DNA from: Sandaracinaceae bacterium
GTDB taxonomy: Bacteria; Myxococcota_A; Polyangia; Polyangiales; Sandaracinaceae
DNA length: 64,000 nucleotides
Direction: 5' to 3'
Assembly (NCBI GenBank): GCA_019637095.1
Contig: JAHBWG010000002.1
Location: forward strand, 124,001-188,000
Shown here piece by piece: positions 26,049 through 35,361 of the stretch. The notes beneath the pieces were generated by a model that saw nothing but the letters and a program-made list of their open reading frames with translations, was not told where the DNA came from and did no database searches. Within the stretch, counting starts at the first letter, position 1. Every line of letters begins with the position of its first letter. The translations under genes were made by a program, and so were the position numbers.

Positions 26049-28253
26049 ATGGATCGAGGCTGGTATCTCCGCCTGGGCGTAGTGGTCGCGGCGATCCTCG
26101 GCGCGCTGTTCCTCCTCCTCCAGACCGGGCATCGCGCCGGCTGGTTCGGTGACCACGAGGCGGTCACCGCCGCGATCCGCGAGGACCGCGTCGGCGAGCT
26201 CGGCGGCGTCGACTCGTTCTTCGCGTGGCTGGTGAGGAAGGTGGACCGGCAGATCACGCCGGGCCTGGACATCCAGGGCGGCCTGCGCCTGATGTACACG
26301 GTCGACATGGACGCGGCGATCGAAGATCGCCAACGCGCCCGCGCGCAGCAGCTCCTGCGTCGGCTCGGTGAGCGGCTCGACATCATCGCCGAGGGCGAGG
26401 CCCCCGACGAGGCCGAGCTCGAGCGCATCCGCGCGCGCGTCCAGGCGCAGATCGGCGACACCGACTCGCGCCTCGTGGTGCTGAACTTCCTGAGCGCGGA
26501 CACGGCGCAGGCCGACATGGGGCAGGTCGACCACGACCTGATCTCGCGCTTCGGCGACCTCGCCGAGGTGAGCCGCGCCGAGCAAGCGTCGGAGCTCGCG
26601 GCGGGGAGCGCCTCGGCCGGCTCGCGAGAGTCGCTCACGGGCGCCGGCTTCGAGCCGAACGCGTTCGGGGGCCTCTTGCTCGAGGTCGTGTCGGGGGCGG
26701 CGCAAGGGCAGCGCCGCCTCATCCGCAGCAACAACGCGACGACCATCCGCCTCGCCGCGCCGCTCGAGCAGGCCGTCGCTCCGGGGGACCGCTTCCGCGT
26801 CCTGCGGCCGCCGCACGTGCGCCTGCGCCTGCAGGAAGAGAGCATCGAGGAGCTCCGCACGGTCGCGGTGAACCAGGCGCAGGAGACGATCAAGAGCCGC
26901 ATCGCGGAGCTCGGGATCTCGGAGGCGAACGTCCGCTCGCGCGACATCGACATCAACGTCGAGGTCCCCGGCGCCGACGAGTCGCGCTTCCAGCAGATCC
27001 GCGACATCATCAGCCAGACGGCCCGCCTCGAGTTCAAGATCTGCGACGACGGCAACTCGTTCATCGCGGATCTTCCGGCGCGGGACCTGCCCGACGGCGT
27101 CCAGCGCCAGGCCTCGCCCGGCGTGCAGGCGGGCGAGGGCCGCACCGTCACGGACAACTACCTCTTCGTCGACAGCGCCGGCCCGTGCCCCGAGGGGGTG
27201 ACGCCGCCCGACGGCGAGACGCAGTGCACCGCGCGTCAGCGCCTGCTCGGGTTCGTCCGGCAGCTCCACGCGGAGGGCCGCGTGCCGGACGGTCGCCAGC
27301 TCGCGCTCGGCCGCATGCCGGTCGACATGGGCGACGCGGCGGACGCCGTCGGCTGGCGCACGTACCTGCTCTACGACCAGCCGCCCAACGGCTCCGACGC
27401 CGTCGGCGGTGAGCACCTCGAGGACGCCTCGGTCGGCACCGACCCGCAGTCGCAGCAGCCCGTCGTGCTCTTCTCCATGAAGACCGAGGGGGCGCGGCTC
27501 ATGGCCGAGCTCACGCAAGGCAACTTGCAGCGCCGCATGGCCGTCGTGCTCGACGACGAGGTCAAGAGCGCGCCGGTCATCCAGAGCCGCATCGGCCAGA
27601 ACGGTCAGATCACGCTCGGCAGCTTCCGTGACTTCCAGGCCATCCAGCGCGAGGCGCGCGATCTCGTGATCGTGCTGCGCGCCGGCGCGCTGCCGGCCCC
27701 GATCATCGCCCAGAACGAGCAGCTCATCGGCCCGACGCTCGGCCAGGACTCGGTCCAGCGCGGCGCGATGGGCGCGCTCATCGGCATCGCGCTCGTGCTG
27801 CTCTTCATGGCGATCTACTACGAGGTCGCGGGCCTCGTCGCCGACGCGATGGTGCTGCTCAACCTGCTGTTGATGATGGCGATCATGGCCTTCTTCAACA
27901 ACGACCTGACGCTGCCCGGCATCGCGGGGATCGCGCTCACGGTCGGCATGGCGGTCGACGCGAACGTGCTGATCACCGAGCGCATCCGCGAGGAGCTGCG
28001 CATGGGCAAGAGCGCGCGCGCGGCGGTCGATCAGGGCTTCGGTCGCGCCTTCTGGAGCATCTTCGACAGCCAGCTCACGACGTTCATCGCCGGCGTCGTG
28101 CTCTTCCAGTACGGCAGCCCGGAGATCCAGGGCTTCGCCAAGACGCTGATGATCGGCATCGCGACGTCGCTGTTCACGGGCGTGTTCTGCTCGCGGGTCA
28201 TGTTCGACTGGATCGTTCGCGGCCTCCGCGTGAGCCGCCTGCGGGTCGGGTGA
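26049..28253 (+). CDS. secD: Protein translocase subunit SecD
   Basis: A 734-residue RND-type subunit that uses the proton gradient to assist preprotein export. TM1 is at residues ~8-25; the P1 head follows, opening with TPGLDIQGGLRLMY, the SecD signature. The C-terminal half has five more membrane segments with LGQDSVQRGAMGALIGIALV, LPGIAGIALTVGMAVDANVL and the charged VDQGFGRAFWSIFDSQLTTF. It is longer than E. coli SecD (615), with the extra length in the periplasmic part. secF starts 4 bp after the stop. Confidence 0.97.
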   Translation: MDRGWYLRLGVVVAAILGALFLLLQTGHRAGWFGDHEAVTAAIREDRVGELGGVDSFFAWLVRKVDRQITPGLDIQGGLRLMYTVDMDAAIEDRQRARAQQLLRRLGERLDIIAEGEAPDEAELERIRARVQAQIGDTDSRLVVLNFLSADTAQADMGQVDHDLISRFGDLAEVSRAEQASELAAGSASAGSRESLTGAGFEPNAFGGLLLEVVSGAAQGQRRLIRSNNATTIRLAAPLEQAVAPGDRFRVLRPPHVRLRLQEESIEELRTVAVNQAQETIKSRIAELGISEANVRSRDIDINVEVPGADESRFQQIRDIISQTARLEFKICDDGNSFIADLPARDLPDGVQRQASPGVQAGEGRTVTDNYLFVDSAGPCPEGVTPPDGETQCTARQRLLGFVRQLHAEGRVPDGRQLALGRMPVDMGDAADAVGWRTYLLYDQPPNGSDAVGGEHLEDASVGTDPQSQQPVVLFSMKTEGARLMAELTQGNLQRRMAVVLDDEVKSAPVIQSRIGQNGQITLGSFRDFQAIQREARDLVIVLRAGALPAPIIAQNEQLIGPTLGQDSVQRGAMGALIGIALVLLFMAIYYEVAGLVADAMVLLNLLLMMAIMAFFNNDLTLPGIAGIALTVGMAVDANVLITERIREELRMGKSARAAVDQGFGRAFWSIFDSQLTTFIAGVVLFQYGSPEIQGFAKTLMIGIATSLFTGVFCSRVMFDWIVRGLRVSRLRVG

Positions 28254-28257
28254 AGTC

Positions 28258-29436
28258 ATGGAGTTCTTCAAGCCGGGCCTCGTCATCGACTTCATGCGCC
28301 ATCGGCGCGTGTACATGTCCGTCAGCTTCACGCTGGTCGCGCTGAGCCTCGCCTCGCTCTTCTTCCCCGGCCCGAACTTCGGGACGGACTTCCTCGGCGG
28401 CACCGAGATCCAGGTGCGCTTCGACGGCGAGGTCTCGAGCGGCGACCTGCGCGGCGCGCTCGCGGATCTCGGCTACGCCAGCGCCGACGTCGTCGAGGTC
28501 GTCGAGCGCCCCAACGAGTACATCATCCGCACCGGCGAGTTCTCCGCCATCAGCGAGGAGCAGCGGGTCCAGATCCGCGACGCGATCACCGCCGCGGTCG
28601 AGGGCGTCGAGGGCGTCGAGCTCGTCCGCCTGCGCATCCCCGAGGGCGGCGACAAGGTCCGCATCCAGCTCAGCGCCGACGTCGACCCCGCGGTGCTATC
28701 CGCCGCGTTCGAGGGAATCGACGTCAACGCGCTCGGCGTCCGGCAGTTCGGGAACCCCGGGTCGCACACCTACGAGGCGCAGCTCACCGGGGTCGCCGAG
28801 GAGCTGCTCACCGGCCTCGGCACGCGCTTCGCCGACCGGGCGCCGACGCCGGAGCGGATCGAGCGGGTCGGCCCGCGCGCCGGCGCGCAGCTCCGCGACG
28901 CGGCGGTCAAGAGCCTGCTCTACGCGATCTTCTTCATCATGATCTACGTCGCGTTCCGCTTCGACATGCGGTTCGCGCCCGGCGGCGTCGTCGCGATGGC
29001 GCACGACGCGATCATCACCGTCGGCGTGTTCGTGCTCCTGCAGAAGGAGTTCAACCTCACGATCATCGCCGCGCTGCTCACGATCGTCGGCTACTCGATC
29101 AACGACACGATCGTGGTCTACGACCGCATCCGCGAGAACGTCGGCCGCTACCGCGACAAGACCCTCTACGACGTGATCAACCTGAGCACGTCGCAGATGC
29201 TCTCGCGCACGATCGTCACCAGCGGCACGACGCTCCTCTCGGTGAGCGCGTTCTTCATCTGGGGCACGTCGGTCATCCGGGACATCTCCTTCGCGCTCTT
29301 CATCGGCATCCTCATCGGCACGTACTCGTCGATCTACGTCGCGGCGCCGCTGACCGAGTGGATGGACCGCCGCTTCTTCAGCCGCGTGAAGGCGCGCGCG
29401 AAGCGAGCGCGCGCGCGCGAGCGCCAGAAGGCCTGA
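28258..29436 (+). CDS. secF: Protein translocase subunit SecF
   Basis: A 392-residue partner of SecD. The N-terminal pattern ends TM1 with FGTDFLGGTEIQVRF (equivalent of the SecF D-F-x-G-G motif), followed by a periplasmic domain and five further membrane helices. GYSINDTIVVYDRIRENVG and LSRTIVTSGTTLLSV are the SecF fingerprints. The C-terminus is a basic tail (KARAKRARARERQKA). Last gene of yajC-secD-secF; a hairpin lies just downstream. Confidence 0.97.
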   Translation: MEFFKPGLVIDFMRHRRVYMSVSFTLVALSLASLFFPGPNFGTDFLGGTEIQVRFDGEVSSGDLRGALADLGYASADVVEVVERPNEYIIRTGEFSAISEEQRVQIRDAITAAVEGVEGVELVRLRIPEGGDKVRIQLSADVDPAVLSAAFEGIDVNALGVRQFGNPGSHTYEAQLTGVAEELLTGLGTRFADRAPTPERIERVGPRAGAQLRDAAVKSLLYAIFFIMIYVAFRFDMRFAPGGVVAMAHDAIITVGVFVLLQKEFNLTIIAALLTIVGYSINDTIVVYDRIRENVGRYRDKTLYDVINLSTSQMLSRTIVTSGTTLLSVSAFFIWGTSVIRDISFALFIGILIGTYSSIYVAAPLTEWMDRRFFSRVKARAKRARARERQKA

Positions 29437-29459
29437 GCCTCGTCGCGCGATCGCCCGTC

Positions 29460-29478
29460 GGGCGCGTCAGACGCGCCC
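29460..29478 (+). terminator. 8-bp hairpin with 3-nt loop between secF and recJ
   Basis: GGGCGCGT/ACGCGCCC around CAG, starting 24 bp after the secF stop. It has no U-tract. It has the same stem-plus-triloop design as the dispersed repeats but no sequence similarity to their first module. Confidence 0.45.
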
Positions 29479-29503
29479 GCCGTCGCGCGTCTGCGACGTA
29501 ATC

Positions 29504-31348
29504 ATGGCGGTTTATCGGTTCCCGGGGCGAAGGCCTGCGAAATCGGCTTGGAGGAGGGATCCGGATCCTGCATCGTCCGCCGCCATGGCGATGGGCCGCG
29601 TGATCCCGCTCTTCCCCGGCGCGCAGGCCGAGGCGCCAGCTGGTGTGGCGAGCAGCGTCGGCGCGCGCCGAGGTGTGCGCGTGCGGGCGTGTGATCCCCA
29701 GGCGGCGCGTGCGCTCGGCGAGGCGTGCGGCGTCGGTCCGAGCGCGGCGCAGATCATGTGGCACCGCGGCGTTCGCGACCCGGAGGCGGCGAGGGATTAC
29801 CTCTCGCCGCGCCTCGCCGGGCTGACGCCGCCGGAGGGGATGGCGGATCGCGAGGTCGCCGCCGACCGGCTCGCGCGCGCGGTACGCGAACAGGAGACGG
29901 TCGCGGTCTTCGGGGACTACGACGTGGACGGCACCACGAGCGCGGCGATCCTCGGCGGGATCCTCGAGCAGCTCGGCGCCGACGTTCGGGTGCTCGTCGC
30001 CAACCGCTTCGAGGGCGGGTACGGCTTCTCGCAGCCGGCGCTCGAGCGCGCGCTCGCGACGCGTGCGAGCCTGATCGTCACGACCGACTGCGGCTCGAGC
30101 GATCACGAGCGGATCGCTCGGGCGCGCGAGCGCGGCGTCGACGTCGTCGTCGTCGATCACCACCTCGTGCCCGACGAGCCGCTCCCCGCGCTCGCGTTCC
30201 TCAACCCTCACCGCCCCGACTGCGGCTTCCCGTACAAGGGGCTCTGCAGCGCTGGCCTCGCGCTGAGCGTCGGGGCGGCGGTGCGCGCGGCGGTCGACAG
30301 CCCGCTCGACCTGCGGACCTGGCTCGACCTCGTCGCGCTCGGAACGATCGCGGACGTCGCGCCGCTCGACGGGGACAACCGCCGGCTCGTCAAGGCGGGT
30401 CTCTTGCGCGTGGGCGCGCCCCGCGCGCGCCCGGGGATCGAGGCGCTCCGCGAGGCGGCGCGCCTGAAGCCGGGCACGCCGGTCGGCGGGATGGACGTCG
30501 CGTTCCGGCTCGCGCCGCGGCTCAACGCGGCGGGTCGCCTCGGCGATCCCGAGATCACGCTGCGCCTGCTTCGGGCGACGACGCTCTCCGAGGCGCGCAT
30601 GCTCGCGGCGCGGATCGAGCTCATCAACCAGGAGCGCAAGGAGATCGAGCGTCGCATCACCGAGGAGGCGATCGCGCAGGTCGAGGCGGTGTACGGCGCG
30701 CGGACCGACGGCGGGATCGTGGCCGCCGCCGAGGGGTGGCACCGGGGCGTGGTCGGCATCGTCGCCGCGCGCTTGGTCGAGCGCTTCGACGCGCCCGCGG
30801 TGGTGATCGCGCTCGAGGACGGCGTCGGCCACGGGAGCTGTCGCACGCCTGACGGCTTCTCCATCTATGACGCGGTCCACGCGTGCCGCAGCCACCTCGA
30901 CAAGTTCGGCGGACACGCCGCGGCGGCGGGGCTGAGCCTGCGGGCGTCGCGGCTCGACGCGTTCCGTGCGGACTTCGACGACACCTGTCGCGCGACGCGA
31001 GCTTCGTTGCCGCCGCTCGACGCCACGCCCTGGGTGGACGTCGTGATCGGGGAGGGCTTCCCGCTGCCGTCGGCGGCCGAGCTCGCGGCGCTCGAGCCGG
31101 TGGGCGAGGGCAACGCGGAGCCGCAGTTCCTACTGGAAGGTGCGCAGGTGCTCTCCGCTTCCGTGGTCGGCCAGGGGCACCTCAAGCTCTCGTTGCGTGC
31201 GGGAGGCCGCACCCTGGCTGCGTTCGGCTGGGAGCTCGGCGACCTCGCGGGCGAGGTCGGCGCCACCGTCGATGTGCACGGGAGCTTGCGCCCCGACACG
31301 TGGCGTGGCGGCGACGCGATCGAGCTCAAGATCGGCGCGATCCTCTGA
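29504..31348 (+). CDS. recJ: Single-stranded-DNA-specific exonuclease RecJ
   Basis: A 614-residue 5'-3' ssDNA exonuclease of recombination and mismatch repair. Motifs of the DHH/DHHA1 phosphoesterases are all present: FGDYDVDGTTS, TTDCGSSD, VVVDHHLVP (the DHH triad), GHGSCRTPDG and the DHHA1 motif KFGGHAAAAG. The OB fold occupies the last ~110 residues. The first ~45 residues are not conserved; ATG at 29591 is a possible alternative start. It follows secF, with a hairpin between. Its stop codon begins a copy of the hairpin repeat. Confidence 0.95.
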   Translation: MAVYRFPGRRPAKSAWRRDPDPASSAAMAMGRVIPLFPGAQAEAPAGVASSVGARRGVRVRACDPQAARALGEACGVGPSAAQIMWHRGVRDPEAARDYLSPRLAGLTPPEGMADREVAADRLARAVREQETVAVFGDYDVDGTTSAAILGGILEQLGADVRVLVANRFEGGYGFSQPALERALATRASLIVTTDCGSSDHERIARARERGVDVVVVDHHLVPDEPLPALAFLNPHRPDCGFPYKGLCSAGLALSVGAAVRAAVDSPLDLRTWLDLVALGTIADVAPLDGDNRRLVKAGLLRVGAPRARPGIEALREAARLKPGTPVGGMDVAFRLAPRLNAAGRLGDPEITLRLLRATTLSEARMLAARIELINQERKEIERRITEEAIAQVEAVYGARTDGGIVAAAEGWHRGVVGIVAARLVERFDAPAVVIALEDGVGHGSCRTPDGFSIYDAVHACRSHLDKFGGHAAAAGLSLRASRLDAFRADFDDTCRATRASLPPLDATPWVDVVIGEGFPLPSAAELAALEPVGEGNAEPQFLLEGAQVLSASVVGQGHLKLSLRAGGRTLAAFGWELGDLAGEVGATVDVHGSLRPDTWRGGDAIELKIGAIL

Positions 31349-31450
31349 GCTCGCCGAGGGGTGCTTCGCACCCCCCAGATCGAACGCGGCGGGGCCGCAC
31401 CGACGACCGTCCTGCGCGACGGGCTGGCCTCGATGGCGCGCTCGACCGCG
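31345..31450 (+). repeat. Stop-codon-linked hairpin repeat, copy 3
   Basis: CTGAGCTCGCCGAGGGGTGC overlaps the recJ TGA and equals copy 1 exactly. GGGGTGC/GCACCCC (31358-31374) forms a 7-bp hairpin with loop TTC. Further on, CGCGACGGGCTGG and CTCGATGGCGC match a module of copy 7 (minus strand, 60913-60944) with few changes, so the repeat is composite and at least 100 bp long here. Confidence 0.7.
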
Positions 31451-31532
31451 TGGGCGCTCGGTCAGTCGACGGTGGTTGAGCCGTGCGGTGGGTCGCTCCG
31501 ACGGAGCGTGAGCGGATCGGAGCGAGTGTGCG

Positions 31533-32702
31533 ATGCTACGGACCATCATGGAAGGTCCGGACCTGCGCGAGGTCGTCCAGCGGTACATCGGTTTTGGAGA
31601 GGAGGACAGCCGTGCTCTCGCCGGCCTGCACGCGCACGCGGCGCCACGGTTCGGACGGATCGTCGATCACTTCTACGAGTGCATCGCCCTCGACCCCGGC
31701 GCGAGCGCGGTCATGGCGGACGGTGCGCAGATCGAGCGCCTGAAGCGGAGCCTGCACGAGTGGCTGGCGAGCGGGATGCTCGGCCCGCACGACGATGTGT
31801 TCTTGGAGCGGCGCCTGCGCATCGGTCGTCGCCACGTCCAGATCGCCTTGCCCCAACGCTACATGCTCACGGCGATGAGCGTGATCCGCCTGGACTTGCA
31901 GACGATCTGCGACGACGCCTTGCGCCACGCGCCGGCCGAGCGGCTCGCCGCGAGCACGGCCGTCGACAAGTGGCTCGACATGGAGCTCGCGATCATGCTC
32001 GAGACCTACAAGGAGGACTCCGAGGCGCAGCTCCGGCGGCGGGAGCGGCTCGCGTCGATCGGCCAGCTCGCGGGGACGATCGGGCACGAGCTGCGCAACC
32101 CGCTGGCGGTGATCGAGTCCTCGCTCTACCTCCTGCGACCCGCGGTCGGCGAGGACGCTCGCGCGATGCGGCACGTCACGAAGATCGCCAGCCAGCTCCA
32201 GGTGGCGAAGGAGACGATCACCCAGCTCCTCGAGATGACGCGCGAGCGCGCCGCGGCGCGCGCGCGCTTCGACCTCGCCGCGCTCGCCGCCGAGGTCGTC
32301 GAAGCGGTCCCGCGTCCGCCCGACGTCGACGTCGGGGTCGCGATCCCGCCGGGCCTCTCGCTCGACGCCGAGCGGCCGCTCGTCAGCCGCGCGCTCGCCA
32401 ACCTCGTGGCCAACTCGGTGGCGGCGATCGGGTCCGGGCGCCCCGGCCGCGTCACGATCGAGGCTCGCGAGGAGGGCGACGAGGTGCTCGTGGTGGTCGC
32501 CGACGACGGGCCGGGGTTCGACCCGGAGATCCTGCCGCGCGCGTTCGAGCCGCTCGTGACGGGGCGCCCGGACGGGATCGGCCTGGGGCTCGCGCTGGTG
32601 CGCAACGTGTGCGAGCGTCACGACGCGCGCGTGAGCGCAGAGAACCCGGCCGGCGGGGGCGGCCGCGTGACGATGCGCTTCGGCGCAGGGGGGAGGAGCT
32701 GA
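31533..32702 (+). CDS. Globin-coupled sensor histidine kinase
   Basis: A 389-residue kinase. Residues ~10-165 look like a protoglobin sensor: RYIGFGEEDSRALAGLHAH at the start and IGRRHVQIALPQRYMLTAM, where the His fits the heme-proximal position. The kinase core follows: H-box GTIGHELRNPLAVI, N-box NLVANSVAAI, G1 DDGPGFD and G2 GIGLGLALV. This predicts a cytoplasmic, heme-based gas (probably O2) sensor that autophosphorylates. No transmembrane helix is present. ATG 31533 or ATG 31548 could be used. The stop overlaps the start of the twin-receiver gene (TGATG), and the following hybrid kinase also overlaps, so the three genes form one phosphorelay operon. Confidence 0.88.
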   Translation: MLRTIMEGPDLREVVQRYIGFGEEDSRALAGLHAHAAPRFGRIVDHFYECIALDPGASAVMADGAQIERLKRSLHEWLASGMLGPHDDVFLERRLRIGRRHVQIALPQRYMLTAMSVIRLDLQTICDDALRHAPAERLAASTAVDKWLDMELAIMLETYKEDSEAQLRRRERLASIGQLAGTIGHELRNPLAVIESSLYLLRPAVGEDARAMRHVTKIASQLQVAKETITQLLEMTRERAAARARFDLAALAAEVVEAVPRPPDVDVGVAIPPGLSLDAERPLVSRALANLVANSVAAIGSGRPGRVTIEAREEGDEVLVVVADDGPGFDPEILPRAFEPLVTGRPDGIGLGLALVRNVCERHDARVSAENPAGGGGRVTMRFGAGGRS

Positions 32703-33406
32703 TGAAGAGCCCGCGGATCCTCGTCGTCGACGACAACGTAGACCTCGCCGAGAACGTGGCGGAGGCCCTCGAGCTCGCGGGCGCGCGGACCGAGCTCGCG
32801 GCGAGCGGCCGCGAGGCCCTCGCCAGGCTCGCCGCCAACCCGCCGTACGACCTGGTGCTGACCGACATGCGCATGCCCGACGTCTCCGGGCTCGAGCTGA
32901 TCCGCGCGCTGCGCGCCCGCGACCCGGCCACCCCGGTGATCGTGATGACGGCGTACACCCGCGGCGCCGACCTCGACGAGGCGCGCGAGCGCGGCGCGCT
33001 CGAGGTGCTCGAGAAGCCGATCGATCTCGGCGCCGTGATGGCCCTCGTCGAACGGCTGCGCGACCCCGTCCGGGTGCTCGTCGTGGAGGACGACGCGATG
33101 CTGCGCGCGAACCTCACCGAGGCGCTGTTCGGGCTCGAGCGCGTGCTGCCGCTCTCGGCGGGCACCGCGAGCGAGGCGCGGCGCGTCACGGAGCGCGTGT
33201 GCCCGCGGCTCGTCGTGCTCGACCTGCGGCTGCCCGACGAGCGCGGCCTCTCGCTCCTCGACGACTTGCGCGCCGAGAAGGACTTCGAGGTGATCGTCAC
33301 GACCGGGTTTCCGAGCGAGGTCACCGGCGAGCTCGGCGACGCGGAGGTGCTCGTGAAGCCCTTCGCCATCCCGACGCTCCTACATCGAATCAAGGCGCTC
33401 TCATGA
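32702..33406 (+). CDS. Twin-receiver response regulator (REC-REC)
   Basis: A 234-residue protein made only of two receiver domains. Domain 1 (~1-115) has VVDDN, the acceptor in LTDMRMPDVSG and the Lys in LEKPIDLG. Domain 2 (~118-234) has VVEDD, VLDLRLPDERG and LVKPFAIP. Both keep all catalytic residues. With no output domain it should act as a phosphate shuttle or protein-interaction node between the globin-coupled kinase and the downstream hybrid kinase. GGAGGAG lies 5 bases upstream of the ATG. Confidence 0.92.
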   Translation: MKSPRILVVDDNVDLAENVAEALELAGARTELAASGREALARLAANPPYDLVLTDMRMPDVSGLELIRALRARDPATPVIVMTAYTRGADLDEARERGALEVLEKPIDLGAVMALVERLRDPVRVLVVEDDAMLRANLTEALFGLERVLPLSAGTASEARRVTERVCPRLVVLDLRLPDERGLSLLDDLRAEKDFEVIVTTGFPSEVTGELGDAEVLVKPFAIPTLLHRIKALS

Positions 33407-35250
33407 CGCCGCTCTCGAAGAGCCGCATCCTCGTGGTCGACGACAACCGAGACCTCGCGGAGAACTACGCCGAGATCCTCGAGCTGCGCGGCGCGTCGGT
33501 GCGCATCGGAGCCTCCGTCGGCGAGGCGCGCTCGCTCCTGTCGGACGACCTCGACGTCGGCCTCGTCGACGTGCAGCTCCCCGACGGGCTCGGCTACGAG
33601 GTGCTCCGCTCGGTCAAGGAGCGCGCCCCCGACGCGGAGGTGCTCCTCGTCACCGGTCAGGGCTCGCTCGACGACGCGGTGCGCGCGGTCGGCGCCGGCG
33701 TCTACGCGTACGTGCTCAAGCCGGTGCATCCGGAGACGCTCATCACCGACGTCGAGCGCGCGGTGCGTCAGGTGCGCAGCACGCGCGAGCTCCGGGCCAA
33801 GGAAGAGGCCTTGCGGCTCGCGCAGCGGACGGAGTCGGTCGCGCGGCTCGTGCAGGAGGTCGCGCACGACTTCAACAACCTCCTGACGGTCATCGCCGCC
33901 TACGCGGAGAACGTCGCCCTCGACGCCGACGATCCGGAGGAGATCCGCGCGCACGCCGACGGGATCGTGCGCGCGACGCGGCGCGGCGCCGCGCTCACCC
34001 GACAGCTCCTGACCTACAGCCGGCGCCGCGCGTCGCGGCCGGTGCGGCTCGAGCCGAACCGCATGATCGAGGACCTCGCGGGGTTCTGGCAGCACGTGCT
34101 CGGCGCGCGGATCCGCATGGAGGTCGCGCTCGACGCCGACCTCGGGAGCGTGCTCGGCGACGTCGGCCAGCTCGAGCAGGTCCTGATGAACCTCGTGATC
34201 AACGCGCGCGACGCCATGCCCGAGGGCGGGACGCTCCGCATCGCGTCCCAGCGACGCGTGCTCTCGGCGCCCGATGCCCGCGCGCACGAGCTCGCGCCCG
34301 GCGCGTTCGCGGCGCTCTGTGTCGCCGACACGGGGGCCGGGATGGACGAAGCGACGCGGGCTCGCGCGACGACGACGTTCTTCTCGACCAAGGGCGAGCG
34401 CGGGACCGGGCTCGGCCTCTCGACGGCGAAGTCGATCGTCGTCGAGCACGGCGGCGCGCTCGTGATCGACAGCGCGCTCGGCCGCGGCACGCGCGTCGAG
34501 ATCCTGCTGCCCGAGCTCGCCGCCGAGCGCGACTCGCGGCCGCCGAACCTGCCCGCGCCGCACGTGCTGCTCGTGGAGGACGAGGAGCTGCTGCGCCTCG
34601 CCGCCCGTGCGCACCTCGAGGGGCGTGGGTTCGTCGTGAGCGATCACGCGCGGGTGGCCGACGCGCTCGACGCCGCGCGGTCCGCGCGTCGCCTCGACGC
34701 GGTGGTGAGCGATCTGTCGCTGCCCGACGGGCACGGGGACGCGCTCGTGGCCGCGGTCCGCGCGCTCCATCCCGAGGCCGTCGCGGTGTACATGACGGGG
34801 CACGACCCGGAGGGCTCGTCACGAGCGGACGCGCAAGTCCTGTCGAAGCCCTTCGATCTCGAGGAGATCCCCCGGGTGCTCCGCAAGCTGCTCGACGGCG
34901 GCGAGGCGACGCGCCTCCCGCTGCTCTTGCTGGTCGAGGACGAGCCCGTGGCGCGCGCGGCCCTCACCGACCTGCTCGCCGATCGGTACGACGTGACCGC
35001 GGTCGGGAGCGCGGCCGAGGCCCTCGCGGTCGTGCGGCGCCAGCACCGCGGCTTCGACGTGCTGTGCAGCGACATCTCCCTCCCGGACATGGACGGCCGC
35101 GAGCTCTGGGCCGAGGTGCGCGAGCTCCACCCGAGCACGCGCGCGGTGTTCGTGACCGGCCGTCTCGACCCGGAGCTGCCCGCGGGCGCCGGCTACGTGC
35201 AGAAGCCCGTCGATCTCGACGCGCTCGAGCGCGCCCTCGCGGGCGAATGA
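33403..35250 (+). CDS. Hybrid histidine kinase REC-HK-REC-REC
   Basis: A 615-residue protein with an N-terminal receiver (~1-125: VVDDN, LVDVQLPDGLG, VLKPVHPE) and a HisKA/HATPase core (~145-375: VAHDFNNLLTVIAAYAE, LVINARDAMPEGG, DTGAGMD, GTGLGLSTAKSIV). Two C-terminal receivers follow (~385-500: DLSLPDGHG, LSKPFD; ~505-615: SDISLPDMDG, QKPVD). The HDFNN-type H-box is typical of NtrB/PAS-like hybrid kinases. No sensor domain or membrane segment exists, so input should come through the N-terminal receiver, presumably from the kinase two genes upstream. ATG overlaps the previous stop by four bases. No DNA-binding output gene is in the operon. Confidence 0.92.
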   Translation: MTPLSKSRILVVDDNRDLAENYAEILELRGASVRIGASVGEARSLLSDDLDVGLVDVQLPDGLGYEVLRSVKERAPDAEVLLVTGQGSLDDAVRAVGAGVYAYVLKPVHPETLITDVERAVRQVRSTRELRAKEEALRLAQRTESVARLVQEVAHDFNNLLTVIAAYAENVALDADDPEEIRAHADGIVRATRRGAALTRQLLTYSRRRASRPVRLEPNRMIEDLAGFWQHVLGARIRMEVALDADLGSVLGDVGQLEQVLMNLVINARDAMPEGGTLRIASQRRVLSAPDARAHELAPGAFAALCVADTGAGMDEATRARATTTFFSTKGERGTGLGLSTAKSIVVEHGGALVIDSALGRGTRVEILLPELAAERDSRPPNLPAPHVLLVEDEELLRLAARAHLEGRGFVVSDHARVADALDAARSARRLDAVVSDLSLPDGHGDALVAAVRALHPEAVAVYMTGHDPEGSSRADAQVLSKPFDLEEIPRVLRKLLDGGEATRLPLLLLVEDEPVARAALTDLLADRYDVTAVGSAAEALAVVRRQHRGFDVLCSDISLPDMDGRELWAEVRELHPSTRAVFVTGRLDPELPAGAGYVQKPVDLDALERALAGE

Positions 35251-35305
35251 GGGCGCGCGAACACTCCGTCGCACGAAGACCGTCGACCGATCGAGAGCGG
35301 GCGAG

Positions 35306-35361
35306 CGCGGCTCCGCCGCGTTCGGACGCGGGGGCGGCGAAGCACCCCTCGCCGAGCTCAG
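35306..35361 (-). repeat. Stop-codon-linked hairpin repeat, copy 4
   Basis: On the minus strand CTGAGCTCGGCGAGGGGTGC overlaps the stop of the enoyl-CoA hydratase gene (one mismatch to copies 1 and 3). CGCGGCTCCGCCGCGTTCG (35306-35324) contains a 6-bp stem with a TCC loop and is identical, over 19 bases, to copy 6. The unit lies in the 107-bp convergent gap to the hybrid kinase. Confidence 0.7.

Noticed and set aside
25512-28403. 963-codon open frame antisense to yajC-secD
   Set aside because: secD and yajC are unambiguous on the other strand; the antisense product is low-complexity Arg/Asp/His-rich.
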